Assembly (NCBI GenBank): GCA_964509545.1
Contig: CAZDXQ010000069.1
Coordinates: forward strand, 1 to 15,379
DNA: 15,379 bases
Source of the DNA: JADJWR01 sp964509545
Lineage (GTDB): Bacteria > Pseudomonadota > Gammaproteobacteria > Burkholderiales > Burkholderiaceae_F
Direction of reading: 5' to 3'
This document shows, piece after piece, positions 8,555 through 13,863 of this stretch (within the stretch, counting starts at the first letter, position 1; each line of letters opens with the position of its first letter). Under the pieces are notes generated by a model. The model did no database searches, was not told the origin of the DNA, and worked only from the letters and a program-made list of their open reading frames with translations. A program made the translations under genes and the position numbers.

Positions 8555-8779
8555 TTTCGGGCCTCTGCAAGGTTCGGGGTTCTGATCGAACGTGCCATGA
8601 GTTGCCCGTCGCGGCGGCCTGGTTCAACCGAGATGCATCGAGGCCCCACTGCGTCCGCGCGTTGCCGTCGATGTCGAGACACACGAGTAAGTCGCGGCGT
8701 CCATCGATGTGCCAGGTGTTCAGCCCGGCCGGCCTTGCCGAAGTTCGGAGGCGACGATCGCCGGATGGCATGATCCTGA

Positions 8780-8796
8780 CCGACGAATTCCGTCGG
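8780..8796. repeat. Inverted repeat overlapping the ribosome binding site of the next gene
   Basis: CCGACG and CGTCGG flank AATTC, a perfect 6-bp dyad ending 11 bases before the ATG at 8808. Its right arm overlaps the likely Shine-Dalgarno bases GGGA (8795-8798). It could be a protein operator or, in RNA, a hairpin that hides the ribosome binding site. Confidence 0.45.
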
Positions 8797-8807
8797 GACA
8801 GCGGACC

Positions 8808-9194
8808 ATGCGAGATCTTTTCGTTGCAGCCTGCGCCAGCGCTGTCGTCGCGCTACTGGCGGTCATCGCCTATCAGAAGTACCAGCGATTTCACAGGCCG
8901 CTTCTGACGACGACGTACCAGGCAGTGACGCTGGTCAACGGCACGGTCTTCTATGGACGGATCGACCACCTCGGCACCGATCATCCGGTGCTGCGCGACG
9001 CCTTCAGCCTGCGCGAGGAAATCGACCCAACGACGGGGCAGACAAAGCACATCATCGTCCTGCGCCGGGAAGGTCTGACCGGAGCGGATCACCTGATCCT
9101 GCCGGCTGCCGCGATCGCCGTCGTCGAACCCGTGACGACCGAATCGCCGCTTGGACGATTGATCAACGAGACGTGGCGACAACGGCCGAGGTGA
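8808..9194 (+). CDS. Conserved membrane-anchored protein of unknown function
   Basis: The 128-residue product has one N-terminal membrane segment (about residues 4-22, LFVAACASAVVALLAVIAY) and a predicted extracytoplasmic beta-rich domain. The pattern YQAVTLVNGTVFYGRIDHLG...PVLRDAF (residues 37-66), then an IIVLRR strand and ILPAAAIAVVEPV (97-109), looks like a small family of anchored proteins in Proteobacteria with a repeated 'xNGxxYxGxLxxLG' core and no assigned function; that link is from memory. The ATG at 8808 is preferred over the ATG at 8709 because it starts just before the membrane segment and has GGGA nine bases upstream. It stands alone. Confidence 0.82.
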   Translation: MRDLFVAACASAVVALLAVIAYQKYQRFHRPLLTTTYQAVTLVNGTVFYGRIDHLGTDHPVLRDAFSLREEIDPTTGQTKHIIVLRREGLTGADHLILPAAAIAVVEPVTTESPLGRLINETWRQRPR

Positions 9195-9790
9195 GTGGCG
9201 GAAGGTCAGTCTGGACGAAATCCCTCACGCTTCGAGTCACCTGAACAGCGGCGCTGGGTCGTCGACGTCGAAGAGTTCAATTGCTGGTCGCGTACTGACG
9301 GAGTTCGCTTCGCCTCGGCTCCAATCGTCCCTTCGCACCAGTGGCCGTCCTGCAACCTGCGCGCCGCGGCTCAGACTGAGGCGGCCGAAGGGATTTGTTC
9401 GCCGGCCGGGGATTGCTGCGAGATTCGGCCATCTTGGAGTTCTGCCTCGCCGGACATCGATCTGACCGCATGCCGAAATTGTCGGAATTTCTTACACGCG
9501 GAGACGGCCGCGTTCGAACCCGTTCAGGCTAATTGCTTCAATCACAGAGCTTTCGTCCGCGCTGGAACGGAGTTTGCTCCTTCACCTCGGAAGGATCGTC
9601 CGTCGGCGGCCACCCCCGAGAGCTCCCGCTCGGTGTCCTTGCGGTGCTTGCCGCGGCGATCCCGAGGCGATCATGGTAGATCGGCCTGATTTTCGCGGCG
9701 CAGTACCTTCAGCCCACCGGTCAACGTCGGCTGCGAGCCTTGGAATGTGCTGCACAGCGGTCGAAAGCGTTCGGCGCTGAGCGAGGTCGT
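9195..9790. other. 596-base stretch with no convincing gene
   Basis: A + strand frame from GTG 9195 to 9689 stays open, but its translation is unusually rich in Cys and Trp, lacks an SD and shows no domain, so I do not call it. The part around 9440-9560 is clearly less GC-rich than its surroundings and contains a dyad (9475-9491). The stretch may hold promoters for the small gene at 9791, or a decayed gene. Confidence 0.45.
9475..9491. promoter_or_regulatory. Candidate operator dyad in an AT-richer pocket
   Basis: GAAATT and AATTTC flank GTCGG as a perfect inverted repeat. The next bases extend it to TGTCGGAATTTCTTACA (9480-9496), an imperfect TGT-N11-ACA element. A/T-rich dyads are rare in this DNA. 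It lies about 300 bases before the small gene at 9791; no -35/-10 pair can be paired with it confidently. Confidence 0.35.
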
Positions 9791-9970
9791 ATGAAGAAGA
9801 CGCTCGATGGATCGTTCCAGTACACGCCGAGTTACAAGACGGATCTGAAGAAGACGTTCGAACGGATCCGGCGCAGCCAGCGCAAGGAGTCGGGCCAGAC
9901 CGAGCCAACGCCTGTGACGAGCAGCAACATCGCATCGCTGGTGAGAAAGTCAGCGGCCAAACGCAGTTGA
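9791..9970 (+). CDS. Small basic hypothetical protein, 59 residues
   Basis: No family is recognised. The product is short and basic with no membrane segment or signal peptide: a Tyr/Phe-containing N terminus (GSFQYTPSYKTDLKKTFERI, residues 8-27), a basic helix (RRSQRKE), a Thr/Pro/Ser linker, then a C-terminal segment NIASLVRKSAAKRS. This looks like a cytoplasmic, possibly nucleic-acid-contacting, small protein, but that is inference from charge only. The ATG at 9791 has GAGG at 9783-9786, a short spacing. Codon use is less GC-biased than in the metabolic genes. Confidence 0.5.
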   Translation: MKKTLDGSFQYTPSYKTDLKKTFERIRRSQRKESGQTEPTPVTSSNIASLVRKSAAKRS

Positions 9971-9998
9971 CCAGCCCACGCTATCGTCACCGACAAAT

Positions 9999-10057
9999 CG
10001 CTCGGTCTGCGATCCTCGCGCGCTGATCGCCGCGAGGCCGCGCCGATCGACCGAGCG
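9999..10057. repeat. Nested inverted repeats able to form a 59-base structured RNA
   Basis: The outer arms CGCTCGGTC (9999-10007) and GACCGAGCG (10049-10057) are perfect over 9 bp. Between them, CCTCGCG (10014-10020) and CGCGAGG (10031-10037) form a second perfect 7-bp stem. The element begins 28 bases after the stop of the 59-residue gene. No T-run follows, so it is not an obvious intrinsic terminator; it could be a 3' stabiliser, a small RNA part or a cruciform. Confidence 0.45.
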
Positions 10058-10165
10058 CAGTTAGTCCGTTCGGCCAGATTGTCGAGCCGCACGGCGAGGA
10101 GCACGCTGCAAAGCCAGTCAACGGCTCCGACGGGCGCCGGCACTGGTGCCCATCAGCCAGTTCTT

Positions 10166-10172
10166 GGAGGTG
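10166..10172 (+). promoter_or_regulatory. Strong ribosome binding site that selects a GTG start
   Basis: GGAGGTG lies a few bases before GTG 10177 and fixes that codon as the start of the secreted protein; no ATG in the frame is nearby. Confidence 0.75.
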
Positions 10173-10176
10173 CAAC

Positions 10177-10524
10177 GTGAACCGACTGCGCGGCCAGATC
10201 TCGATCGGCGCACTGGCCATCGTCTTTTCGTTCGTGTCGCTGCCGCACGACGGTGCGGTCGCAGCGACCCCCTGCTTCAAGGTCTACGACGGCGGCGGCA
10301 CGCTCAAGTACGAGGGACAGCAGGCCCCAGTCGATCTGCGTGACTCCGACTCCGAAAGCTGGGCCCAGTTGCGCCGCCGCAGCGAACACCTGCTCTGGTA
10401 CACGAGCGAAAGATGTCAGGGCAGCCGACAGCAGGCGGCAAGATCAACTGCCGGCCGCCGCGCGGATCGCAGCAACAACGCCGAGTTGCTACTCGGCCGG
10501 ATTCCCGCGTTTGCGGGGCGTTAG
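10177..10524 (+). CDS. Small exported protein of unknown function
   Basis: The 115-residue product starts at GTG with a strong SD. A signal peptide is clear: basic MNRLRGQ, a hydrophobic core (about 8-22) and a likely cut after VAA near residue 30. The mature part begins TPCFKVYDGGGTLKYEGQQ and continues APVDLRDSD, a pattern I associate with short periplasmic proteins in Betaproteobacteria in which a Cys-bearing strand pair is followed by 'PVDL', a helix and a second Cys (here in SERC, near residue 79); that link is from memory. The last 35 residues are Arg/Ala/Ser-rich, differ in composition and may be a non-conserved tail or the result of a frameshift. The two cysteines could form a disulfide in the periplasm. 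Confidence 0.72.
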   Translation: MNRLRGQISIGALAIVFSFVSLPHDGAVAATPCFKVYDGGGTLKYEGQQAPVDLRDSDSESWAQLRRRSEHLLWYTSERCQGSRQQAARSTAGRRADRSNNAELLLGRIPAFAGR

Positions 10525-10728
10525 CCGGAAGTACACGCCGATCAATCGAAACGCGATGCGCGCGCGGAAATCGCGCGATCAGCGGCACCTGCGCACTGTG
10601 ATCGACCCGCTTCGAGGTCAGCGCCAAAGGAAAGCGCCTGGGCGACGGTGCCATCCGGCGCGGGCCGGTGAATAGAATCGTGCCTCCCGCGCAGGTTGCA
10701 GAGGAACGAGCCAGCGAACAAGAAATAT

Positions 10729-10752
10729 GGGGTCGCCAAGAAAAGCGGCCCC
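10729..10752 (-). terminator. Probable terminator of the tRNA-Ala/tRNA-Glu transcript
   Basis: Read on the - strand, GGGGCCGC and GCGACCCC pair (four G-C pairs, one C-A mismatch, three more pairs) around an 8-base loop, 9 bases after the tRNA-Glu CCA end. AT-rich ATATTTCTTGTT follows. The stem is imperfect, so this is a moderate call. Confidence 0.45.
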
Positions 10753-10761
10753 TGATCTTCG

Positions 10762-10837
10762 TGGCGTCCCCACGGGGATTCGAACCCCGGTTATCGCCGT
10801 GAAAGGGCGGTGTCCTAGGCCTCTAGACGATGGGGAC
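10762..10837 (-). tRNA. tRNA-Glu (anticodon TTC)
   Basis: The 76-base gene folds as a full cloverleaf with an encoded CCA end (10764-10762). The acceptor GTCCCCA pairs with TGGGGAC, the T arm carries GGTTCGAATCC, and the anticodon loop CTTTCAC presents TTC. It is the second tRNA of a transcript led by tRNA-Ala. The charging enzyme gltX is about 3 kb away in the same window. Confidence 0.97.
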
Positions 10838-10842
10838 ATGAA

Positions 10843-10867
10843 AACCGGAAGCCTGCGGCTTCCGGTT
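10843..10867 (-). other. 11-bp hairpin between tRNA-Ala and tRNA-Glu
   Basis: AACCGGAAGCC and GGCTTCCGGTT form a perfect 11-bp stem with a 3-base loop, ending 5 bases before the tRNA-Glu 5' end on the - strand. Only a short T-run (TTTT including the stem end) follows. Because tRNA-Glu comes right after, it is more likely a processing or folding spacer than a full terminator, though partial attenuation of tRNA-Glu is possible. Confidence 0.6.
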
Positions 10868-10886
10868 CTCGTGCAAGCCTATTCGA

Positions 10887-10962
<76 letters not shown>

Positions 10963-10977
10963 ACGCAAGAGGCGCGC

Positions 10978-11005
10978 ATTATAGCCGCCGCGGCAAAGCA
11001 GGCAA
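10978..11005 (-). promoter_or_regulatory. Sigma-70 promoter of the tRNA-Ala/tRNA-Glu operon
   Basis: On the - strand TTGCCT (11005-11000) and a perfect TATAAT (10983-10978) are separated by 16 bases. The start would be about 8 bases before tRNA-Ala. The bases after the -10 are GCGCGCC, the GC-rich discriminator typical of stable RNA promoters under stringent (ppGpp) control. Confidence 0.85.
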
Positions 11006-11090
11006 ATCGATTCGCACAGCAGGACAGCACTTCAGGACAGCCGCATCCGCGCCTGACCCGGCTTCGCGGCGCCCGCGCCTCACCGTGCCT

Positions 11091-11477
11091 TCACTTCGCC
11101 TTCGCGTAGTCGAGCATGCCTTGGAAGTCGACCACCACCGCCGGCTCGTCGCCAACCGTCCACGCGTCATGGCCCGACGGCAGCAGGGAGACGTCGCCCG
11201 GCCTGCAGTCGAACTCGGCGCCGTCGTCCATCACGACGTGCAGCACTCCGGAGACGTGATACTGGAAGTGCGGCGCTTCGCAGCTCTTCGTTCTGGCTAG
11301 CGGCTGCACCGAAGTCGCCCAGCGCCAGCCGGGCTCAAAGGTCGCGCGGCCGATCATCGCGCCGCCGATCTTGACCAGTTCGACCTTGCCCTTGGGGAAT
11401 TCACGCACCTCGTCCGGTTGCGCGAAGTTCTTCCATTCGGCCCGTTCACCATGGGCCAACGCGTGCGCTTGTGCCAT
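11091..11477 (-). CDS. Small single-domain cupin protein
   Basis: The 128-residue protein fits one cupin barrel. It contains CEAPHFQYHVSGVLHVVMDDG and RPGDVSLLPSGHDAW, which match the two conserved cupin motifs with histidines (PHFQYH, and PSGHDAW) that could bind a metal. It also shows the WKNF...PDEVREFPKG and FEPGWRW...SVQPL patterns of a widespread uncharacterised subgroup of small cupins. There is no signal peptide, so it is cytoplasmic; the substrate is unknown. The ATG at 11477 has a perfect AGGAGG (11488-11483) five bases upstream, which rules out the longer upstream open frame. It is probably a separate unit from the genes at 11827-12602, 349 bases upstream. Confidence 0.9.
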   Translation of the reverse strand: MAQAHALAHGERAEWKNFAQPDEVREFPKGKVELVKIGGAMIGRATFEPGWRWATSVQPLARTKSCEAPHFQYHVSGVLHVVMDDGAEFDCRPGDVSLLPSGHDAWTVGDEPAVVVDFQGMLDYAKAK

Positions 11478-11826
11478 CTTGTCCTCCTGGGAACTCAGGC
11501 TGCCGCGGAAGTCCGCATCGCCCCGTGCGGTGCCATCGCGCGACAGTACGTGATGGAACATCTCGAAGCGGTTCCGTGCCGGCTGCGGCGGCAGAGCTGC
11601 CGCGCGCGGCGCGCAAGGCGATTCTTCGATCTGCTGCACCCCAAAAATCCTTGTCGGTTTGTCGGCGACGACCTCTGCCGCGCACCGCACGCAAGCTGCA
11701 GTTCTCGACAGAAGCCCGGCTACAGCGGATCGTCGGACCGCGTTGCGCCGTCCCGTTCACAGGCAGGCGTCGTGGTCGATCGAGATCAATTCCGTGTTCC
11801 GGCGCCGACACTCGTCACAGGCGTGC
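11478..11826. other. 349-base gap upstream of the cupin gene
   Basis: No gene is supportable. The cupin frame stays open through part of it but reads as low-complexity Arg/Ala-rich protein before the true start. TTGTCGG is directly repeated as TTGTCGG and TTTGTCGG at 11651-11665, next to a short A-run; this could be a regulator site of the cupin promoter, but no clear -10/-35 pair is visible. Confidence 0.45.
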
Positions 11827-12213
11827 TCAGGCGAGGTCTTCATGCAGGCACAGGATGTTGCCCTCGGGATCGCGGAACCACGCGGCCTTCTCCGATCCGA
11901 GCACGCAGACATGCTCGACGGTGCGGAATCCGGGCAAGTCGTAGTCGTCGAACACCACGCCGCGACCCTTCAGCTCGGCGATCGCCGCATTGATGTTGGC
12001 CACTTTGAAACCGAGCGCAGTGTGCTCGGCCTTGGTGCCCTCGGGTTTAGGGAAAAGCGCGATCTCGGTGCCGCCGCAGCGATAGACGAACTTGCCGTCG
12101 GGTTTGGCGCCCACCGGCACCAAACGCAGCCGCTCCTCGTAGTACCGGCGCGCCCGCGCAAGATCCTTGACCGGCAGCATGCAGGTGACCTGGGTATCGG
12201 CGAGCGCGCTCAT
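11827..12213 (-). CDS. VOC/glyoxalase-fold family protein
   Basis: The 128-residue protein has the vicinal oxygen chelate fold pattern of two beta-alpha-beta-beta-beta modules: TCMLPVKDLARARRYYEE near the N terminus and ALGFKVANINAAIAELKGRG in the middle, ending with AAWFRDPEGNILCLHE. The FRDPEGN segment with a terminal glutamate (E125) is typical of glyoxalase, bleomycin-resistance and dioxygenase relatives; metal binding is possible but the substrate cannot be assigned. It is cytoplasmic. The ATG at 12213 has AGGAGA eight bases upstream and overlaps the stop of the preceding gene as ATGA, so the two are translationally coupled. Confidence 0.92.
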   Translation of the reverse strand: MSALADTQVTCMLPVKDLARARRYYEERLRLVPVGAKPDGKFVYRCGGTEIALFPKPEGTKAEHTALGFKVANINAAIAELKGRGVVFDDYDLPGFRTVEHVCVLGSEKAAWFRDPEGNILCLHEDLA

Positions 12214-12602
12214 TTCTTTTCTCCTGCGACGACCCAGTTTTCCACTGGCGCCTTACCCTGGCGGATCGACAGTGCGGTGGCGTCGAGCTTGCCGTCACGG
12301 ACGATGCCCTTCCAGAGCAGCTTGCCATAGCGCGGACTCTCGGTTTCGGCCTCGAAATGCACGGCATCGCCAATGGTCGTCGTCTTGTACGGTGCGTCGG
12401 AGTAGCCGTAGCGATCGCAGGCCGTGGACCGGAAGCGCCCGTCCCTGAAGATCAACGAGTCGGCATCACCGGAGGTCTTGCCGCGCTCGATGAACACGCC
12501 GTCGAACCGGCGCCCGTCCAGGCCCACCGCGAGTGTCATTGCCGGTACCAACGCGAGGACCACCCATGCAAGATGCAGCCGGGCAGCAGCAGATCCGTTC
12601 AT
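12210..12602 (-). CDS. Exported small protein of unknown function
   Basis: The 130-residue product has a signal peptide (about residues 1-25, hydrophobic core LAWVVLALVPAMTLA). The mature part begins LDGRRFDGVFIERGK and contains SLIFRDGRFRSTACDRYGY and KLLWKGIVRDGKLDAT, a set of short beta strands with DG turns suggesting a small beta-barrel or lipocalin-like fold. I associate this 'F.DG.F.S.ACD.YG' pattern with short periplasmic proteins of unknown function; no enzyme motif is visible. The single mature cysteine lies in TACD. The ATG at 12602 has AAGGAGGT upstream. It is the first gene of a pair with the VOC protein and is divergent from the LuxR gene, with 121 bases between start codons. 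Confidence 0.82.
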   Translation of the reverse strand: MNGSAAARLHLAWVVLALVPAMTLAVGLDGRRFDGVFIERGKTSGDADSLIFRDGRFRSTACDRYGYSDAPYKTTTIGDAVHFEAETESPRYGKLLWKGIVRDGKLDATALSIRQGKAPVENWVVAGEKK

Positions 12603-12613
12603 GGGACACCTCC

Positions 12614-12641
12614 TTGTTAAGCGGAAGAGGCTGCCTATACT
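12614..12641 (+). promoter_or_regulatory. Candidate sigma-70 promoter for the LuxR-type gene
   Basis: TTGTTA (12614-12619) and TATACT (12636-12641) are separated by 16 bases on the + strand. The expected start is near 12648, giving a leader of about 75 bases. It overlaps the region just before the divergent gene's ribosome binding site. Confidence 0.55.
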
Positions 12642-12642
12642 G

Positions 12643-12675
12643 ATCCTGCCCGGCGCGCCCTGCTATGCGCAGGAT
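12643..12675. promoter_or_regulatory. 7-bp dyad in the divergent control region
   Basis: ATCCTGC (12643-12649) and GCAGGAT (12669-12675) are exact inverse complements spaced by 19 bases. The dyad begins at the predicted start of LuxR-gene transcription and lies between the two divergent genes, a reasonable place for an operator bound by the LuxR-type protein. Confidence 0.4.
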
Positions 12676-12723
12676 TGCGTATATCGTGCGATCGTCGGCA
12701 ACGCAGGTGCGGGGAAGATGGCG

Positions 12724-13794
12724 ATGCTGAGCGCAGACGACTATCGTGCCGGGCTCACCGTCGTGCAGCAGCTTGCCGCTGCCCGCAGCTACGGTGAGTT
12801 TGCGCGACGTGGCGTCGAACTGCTCGCGGCACTGGTGCCGTCGGAATTGACCACGCTTTCGGTATGTGATCTTGAAAGCGGCCGGCGCAGCGTGATCGGC
12901 ACGCCGGTGGGCGCGATCAGCGCCGCCGATCGTGCCGCATTCGACCGCCATTTTGGCGAGCATCCCCTGGTGCGGCACCACACGATCGGGCGCGGCCGCG
13001 ATGCTCATCGCATCAGCGACTCGATACCGTTCAGCCGTTTCCGCAATAGTGCCCTGTACAGCGACTATTACCGGCGCATCGGCATCGACCACGCGATCGC
13101 GGTGCCGCTGCATGTCGACGAGCGCCTGCTCGTGAGCTTCGTCCTGAACCGCAGCCAGCGCGACTTCAGCGACCGCGAGCGCCTTCTGCTCGACACGCTG
13201 AGCGCCAGCCTCGGCGAGCTGTACCACCATGTCGTCGCAATGGACCGGGCGCGGGCGGCCGTGCGCGGACTCGACGAGGCACTCGCGACCGGAACGGTGG
13301 GCCTGATCCGCCTCGGCGCGCGCGGCGAGGTCCGCGATTTTTCGCCACGCGCGGCCGAGCAGGTCCTGCGCCTCTGGAGCACGCGCCTGCGACGCGGCAT
13401 GGCGCTGCCGGCGCACCTGAGCGCCTGGCTGGCACGGCCGCTGCGCTGTGCGTCAATCGCCTCCACGTTTCCGCCGAGCGTTCGCGCCCGCTATCAAGGT
13501 CGGATCACGATTCACACGTATCCGATCATCGACGGCTCGGGCGGCCTGATGCTGATCCTCGATGAGGCCGAAGCAGTCCAGGAGCCGGGCAGCCCGGCAA
13601 CGGATCGCTGGCCGCTGTCGGCACGCGAGCGGGAGGTGATGCGCTGGCTCGCCGCCGGCAAGACCGACCGCGACATCGGCGCGATCCTGGGCATCAGCCC
13701 GCGCACGGTGCACAAGCACCTGCAGCGTATCTACGCCAAGCTCGGTGTCGAAACGCGCACGGCGGCGGTGATGCGCTGGCTCGGCCCGCGCTGA
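12724..13794 (+). CDS. LuxR-family transcriptional regulator
   Basis: A DNA-binding regulator of 356 residues. The last 60 residues (297-356) form the LuxR/FixJ-type helix-turn-helix: PLSAREREVMRWLAAGKTDR, then DIGAILGISPRTVHKHLQRI and YAKLGV. The N-terminal 200 residues look GAF- or PAS-like (SDYYRRIGIDHAIAVPLHVD, then LLVSFVLNRS, then FSDRERLLLDTL) and probably sense a small molecule. There is no receiver domain with a phosphorylated Asp pattern and no acyl-homoserine-lactone signature that I can assign. I prefer ATG 12724 because GGGGAA (12711-12716) is well spaced for it; ATG 12718, two codons earlier, is the alternative. The gene is divergent from the exported-protein/VOC pair, a common arrangement for a local regulator. 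Confidence 0.9.
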   Translation: MLSADDYRAGLTVVQQLAAARSYGEFARRGVELLAALVPSELTTLSVCDLESGRRSVIGTPVGAISAADRAAFDRHFGEHPLVRHHTIGRGRDAHRISDSIPFSRFRNSALYSDYYRRIGIDHAIAVPLHVDERLLVSFVLNRSQRDFSDRERLLLDTLSASLGELYHHVVAMDRARAAVRGLDEALATGTVGLIRLGARGEVRDFSPRAAEQVLRLWSTRLRRGMALPAHLSAWLARPLRCASIASTFPPSVRARYQGRITIHTYPIIDGSGGLMLILDEAEAVQEPGSPATDRWPLSAREREVMRWLAAGKTDRDIGAILGISPRTVHKHLQRIYAKLGVETRTAAVMRWLGPR

Positions 13795-13802
13795 GCGCGC
13801 TT

Positions 13803-13844
13803 CGGATGCGGGCCGCACCGGCACGCTTCCGGGAGGCGCATCCG
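13803..13844. terminator. Possible shared terminator between convergent genes
   Basis: CGGATGCG (13803-13810) and CGCATCCG (13837-13844) are perfect 8-bp inverse complements in the 69-base gap between the convergent LuxR and gltX genes. TTCTTC follows on the + strand. The 26-base loop is long and no T-run follows on the - strand, so efficiency is uncertain. Confidence 0.45.
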
Positions 13845-13863
13845 TTCTTCGCGGCGATCGGGA

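Noticed and set aside
8235..8771. 178-codon open frame on the - strand overlapping the 57-residue gene
   Set aside because: Arg/Gly-rich translation in another frame; the 57-residue frame has the better membrane-protein layout and SD.
9195..9689. GTG-started 164-codon frame directly after the membrane-anchored protein gene
   Set aside because: Cys/Trp-rich, no SD, no domain, and it crosses the AT-richer pocket without change of character.
12466..13416. 316-codon open frame on the - strand opposite the LuxR gene
   Set aside because: It is the antisense of a clear regulator gene, and part of it overlaps the exported-protein gene in another frame.
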